Source: Paracoccaceae bacterium
GTDB lineage: Bacteria > Pseudomonadota > Alphaproteobacteria > Rhodobacterales > Rhodobacteraceae
Direction of reading: 5' to 3'
Assembly (NCBI GenBank): GCA_030750975.1
Contig: JASMHC010000014.1
Span: 310,001-374,000, forward strand
DNA: 64,000 nucleotides
The translations under genes were made by a program, and so were the position numbers. Numbering within the stretch: position 1 is the stretch's first letter; each line of letters starts with the position of its first letter. Positions 62,049-64,000 of the stretch are shown in pieces. Under the pieces are notes generated by a model. The model made no database searches, had not been told where the DNA came from, and was given only the letters and a program-made list of their open reading frames with translations.

Positions 62049-63611
62049 ATGCCCAGAGCGGTTGAACTAAATCTGAACACAGGGGCATCAGCCCTTGATA
62101 TGGCCAACGAGATCTTCGGTGATGGCGTCACTGTGGATTCCGCGACCTATTTTGGTGATTCAAGGTCGTCCGGTATTTACACCGGGGCCGACACCACCAG
62201 CGCAGGCGTCGCACCAGCCGACACAGGCGTGATCCTGTCTACGGGCCGCGCCGCGGATTTCACCAATGGCAACAACCGTTTCAACACCAATCGCGCGACC
62301 AATACCTCGACCAACACCAGCGGCGAAGACAACAACGCCGCCTTCAATGCCATCGCCGGCACGAATACCTACGACGCATCCTATCTCGAGATCGATTTCT
62401 ACGCTACGGGCGACACGCTGACCATCGACTTTGTCCTGGCGTCAGAGGAATATCCCGAATTCCTGAGCTATAACGACACGATTGGTGTCTGGGTTAACGG
62501 TCAGCCTGCCTCAATTTCAATCGGAGACGGAACGGCTACGATTGGCAACATCAATGAGGCCAATCAGAATATTTACGTCGACAACACCGGCGACCAATAC
62601 AACACCGAGATGGACGGGTTCACCATCACCCTGACCTTTGTCGCACCGGTCAACACCACAGGGCTGAATACCCTTGTTGTCGGTGTCGCGGATGCGGGCG
62701 ACAGCAGCTATGATACCAACCTGCTGATTGCCGGAGGATCGGTGCAAACGGCCATCGTCGCGCAGGACGACACTGCCAATATCACCCAAGGTGGCACCGA
62801 AACCATCAACGTTCTGGGCAACGACAATACCTCGGCGGCAAGCCCTTTGCTGACGATCACGAAGATCAACGAAGTCGCCGTCTCGGCCGGCGATACCGTC
62901 ACTCTGGCCTCGGGGCAGGATGTTACCCTGAACGCTGACGGCACGTTGACAATCACCGCCGACAACGACACGGAAACCGCCTATTTCAACTATACCATTC
63001 AGGATTCCACGGGTGCCACCGATTCAGCGCTGGTTGAAATCAACCAGAACCCGCCCTGTTTTACACCCGACACCATGATCCTGACCGACCAGGGCGAATT
63101 GGCGGTTCAAGACCTAAAACCCGGAATGCTGCTTGCAACCAAGGACAATGGCCTACAGCCGCTTCTGTGGATCGGCAAAAGCACCCTTCCGGCAACAGAG
63201 GATACCTATCCGATCAGGCTTGACGCCGAATTTCTTAACAATGACCGCGCATTGATCGTTTCGCCCCAGCATCACATTCTGATCAGCAGCGTTTATGCCG
63301 AACTTTTGTTTGGCGCCAATGAGGTGTTGATCAAAGCCAAAGATCTGGTCAACGACCATTCGGTCATGCGCTGCCGCGACTGCGAACAGGTTGTCTATTA
63401 CCACCTTCTTATGGCGAATCACGAGTTGCTGCTGTCAAACGGTCTGTGGAGCGAAAGTTTCCTGCCCGGCCCACAAACGGTCCACAGCTTTGAACCGCAA
63501 GTCACGTGCACACTTCAAGCAGTCATGCGAACAGAACGTTTGGGGTCTGTCCAAAAATCGACGCGGCCCAGCCTTAAGTCGCACGAGACCCGCGCTCTGA
63601 TGGTCGCCTGA
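62049..63611 (+). CDS. Choice-of-anchor-L-like protein with C-terminal Hint domain
   Basis: A 520-residue protein likely exported by a type I system. Residues 1-240 resemble the choice-of-anchor L domain: ELNLNTGASALDMANEIFGD, GVILSTGRAADF, LEIDFYATGDTLTIDFVLAS, EEYPEF and VVGVADAGDSSYDTNLLIAG. A beta-rich segment (about 245-340) includes DDTANITQGGTETINVLGND, as in tandem extracellular domains. From about residue 345 a Hint domain begins with CFTPDTMILTDQGELAVQDL and includes LLWIGKSTLPA and SPQHHILISS. In Rhodobacterales such Hint domains end many large surface proteins and may self-process. There is no Sec signal peptide. A GTG five codons upstream is an alternative start. It faces uvrA. 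Confidence 0.82.
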   Translation: MPRAVELNLNTGASALDMANEIFGDGVTVDSATYFGDSRSSGIYTGADTTSAGVAPADTGVILSTGRAADFTNGNNRFNTNRATNTSTNTSGEDNNAAFNAIAGTNTYDASYLEIDFYATGDTLTIDFVLASEEYPEFLSYNDTIGVWVNGQPASISIGDGTATIGNINEANQNIYVDNTGDQYNTEMDGFTITLTFVAPVNTTGLNTLVVGVADAGDSSYDTNLLIAGGSVQTAIVAQDDTANITQGGTETINVLGNDNTSAASPLLTITKINEVAVSAGDTVTLASGQDVTLNADGTLTITADNDTETAYFNYTIQDSTGATDSALVEINQNPPCFTPDTMILTDQGELAVQDLKPGMLLATKDNGLQPLLWIGKSTLPATEDTYPIRLDAEFLNNDRALIVSPQHHILISSVYAELLFGANEVLIKAKDLVNDHSVMRCRDCEQVVYYHLLMANHELLLSNGLWSESFLPGPQTVHSFEPQVTCTLQAVMRTERLGSVQKSTRPSLKSHETRALMVA

Positions 63612-63628
63612 CCACTGTCAATCAACTT

Positions 63629-64000
63629 TCATTCAGCAGCCACTTTTCCACCATGCAACATCGGCTTCAGGTAGTGGCCGGTATGGCTGTGGCCGCAGTC
63701 TGACACCTGTTCCGGTGTCCCCTCGGCCACGATCTGGCCACCGCCGTCGCCGCCCTCGGGTCCGATGTCGATGATCCAGTCTGCGGTTTTCACCACATCG
63801 AGATTATGCTCGATCACCACGACCGTGTTGCCTTGATCGACCAATTCATGCAGCACTTCCAACAGCTTGCGCACGTCTTCAAAATGCAGACCGGTGGTTG
63901 GCTCGTCCAGAATATAAAGCGTCCGTCCAGTTGAGCGTTTGGCAAGCTCTTTGGACAGCTTGACCCTCTGTGCTTCGCCGCCTGACAGCGTTGTCGCCTG
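63629..64000 (-). CDS. uvrA: Excinuclease ABC subunit A, C-terminal part
   Basis: The last 123 residues of UvrA, the damage-recognising ATPase of nucleotide excision repair; the rest lies beyond the right window edge. The visible part starts with the second ABC signature [19 protein letters not shown], followed by Walker [21 protein letters not shown], the switch-region [20 protein letters not shown] and [20 protein letters not shown], all diagnostic of UvrA. The C terminus is [14 protein letters not shown]. It converges on the Hint-protein gene with 17 bp between. Confidence 0.97.
   Translation of the reverse strand, partial: QATTLSGGEAQRVKLSKELAKRSTGRTLYILDEPTTGLHFEDVRKLLEVLHELVDQGNTVVVIEHNLDVVKTADWIIDIGPEGGDGGGQIVAEGTPEQVSDCGHSHTGHYLKPMLHGGKVAAE

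Overview
The window reads as a chromosomal segment of a marine alphaproteobacterium of the order Rhodobacterales (Roseobacter group). The basis is gene content and order: pcm next to tolC, a choline-sulfatase, a DUF2244 gene facing a YqeY gene, ctaD, paired Lrp regulators facing ilvC, a valine-degradation block, Hint-domain and RTX-type secreted proteins, and a moderately high GC content. No rRNA, CRISPR array or transposase was seen.

Layout. 1-1.6 kb: end of a tolC/pcm pair. 1.7-4.8 kb: a 3.1-kb mercury-resistance islet (merR / merT-merP-merA) sits in tRNA-Cys, bounded by a 46-bp duplication of the tRNA 3' half and carrying no integrase. 5-13.7 kb: metal transporter, aminotransferase, choline-sulfatase, MobA-like aromatic hydroxylase and PEP synthase. 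13.7-31.5 kb: the main accessory region. A secreted glycosidase-like protein, a flippase and a Wzz-like protein bracket a tightly packed PKS / glycosyltransferase / NRPS / phosphopantetheinyl-transferase operon (17.3-30.1 kb). 31.6-46.8 kb: tRNA-Leu, a LytTR regulator, lipB, cytochrome c, ctaD, carA, a glycosyltransferase with an MshEN-type sensor domain, a UbiH-like hydroxylase, and Lrp regulators with ilvC. 46.9-53.6 kb: Atm1-type exporter, LysM protein, LOG protein, gap, coaD and a CBS protein. 53.6-62 kb: LysR regulator and valine degradation genes, interrupted by a toxin-antitoxin-like pair and a carboxylate-amine ligase, with a 3-hydroxyisobutyryl-CoA hydrolase fused to MmsB and a decayed MmsB remnant. 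62-64 kb: a Hint-domain protein and the 3' end of uvrA.

The strongest candidate for an undescribed system is the 17.3-30.1 kb operon. Its NRPS begins with a formyltransferase domain, has a condensation-like domain without the HHxxxDG motif, and an adenylation domain that I read as glycine-specific and that is split by a luciferase-like monooxygenase. It ends in a carrier protein with no release domain. The PKS has one module with KR placed before DH and a terminal thioesterase. The simplest reading is that the NRPS starts the chain and the PKS finishes it, giving a small N-formyl-aminoacyl-derived unsaturated acid. Flanking flippase, glycosyltransferase and chain-length genes suggest attachment to, or co-export with, a glycan.

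A second theme is a family of palindromic intergenic elements (six copies, about 50 bp as monomers and 116-117 bp as dimers) with TAAAGCGTTTCG ends. Stem changes are matched on both arms, the loop is conserved, and three copies end exactly on TAA stop codons. One copy lies inside the mer islet.
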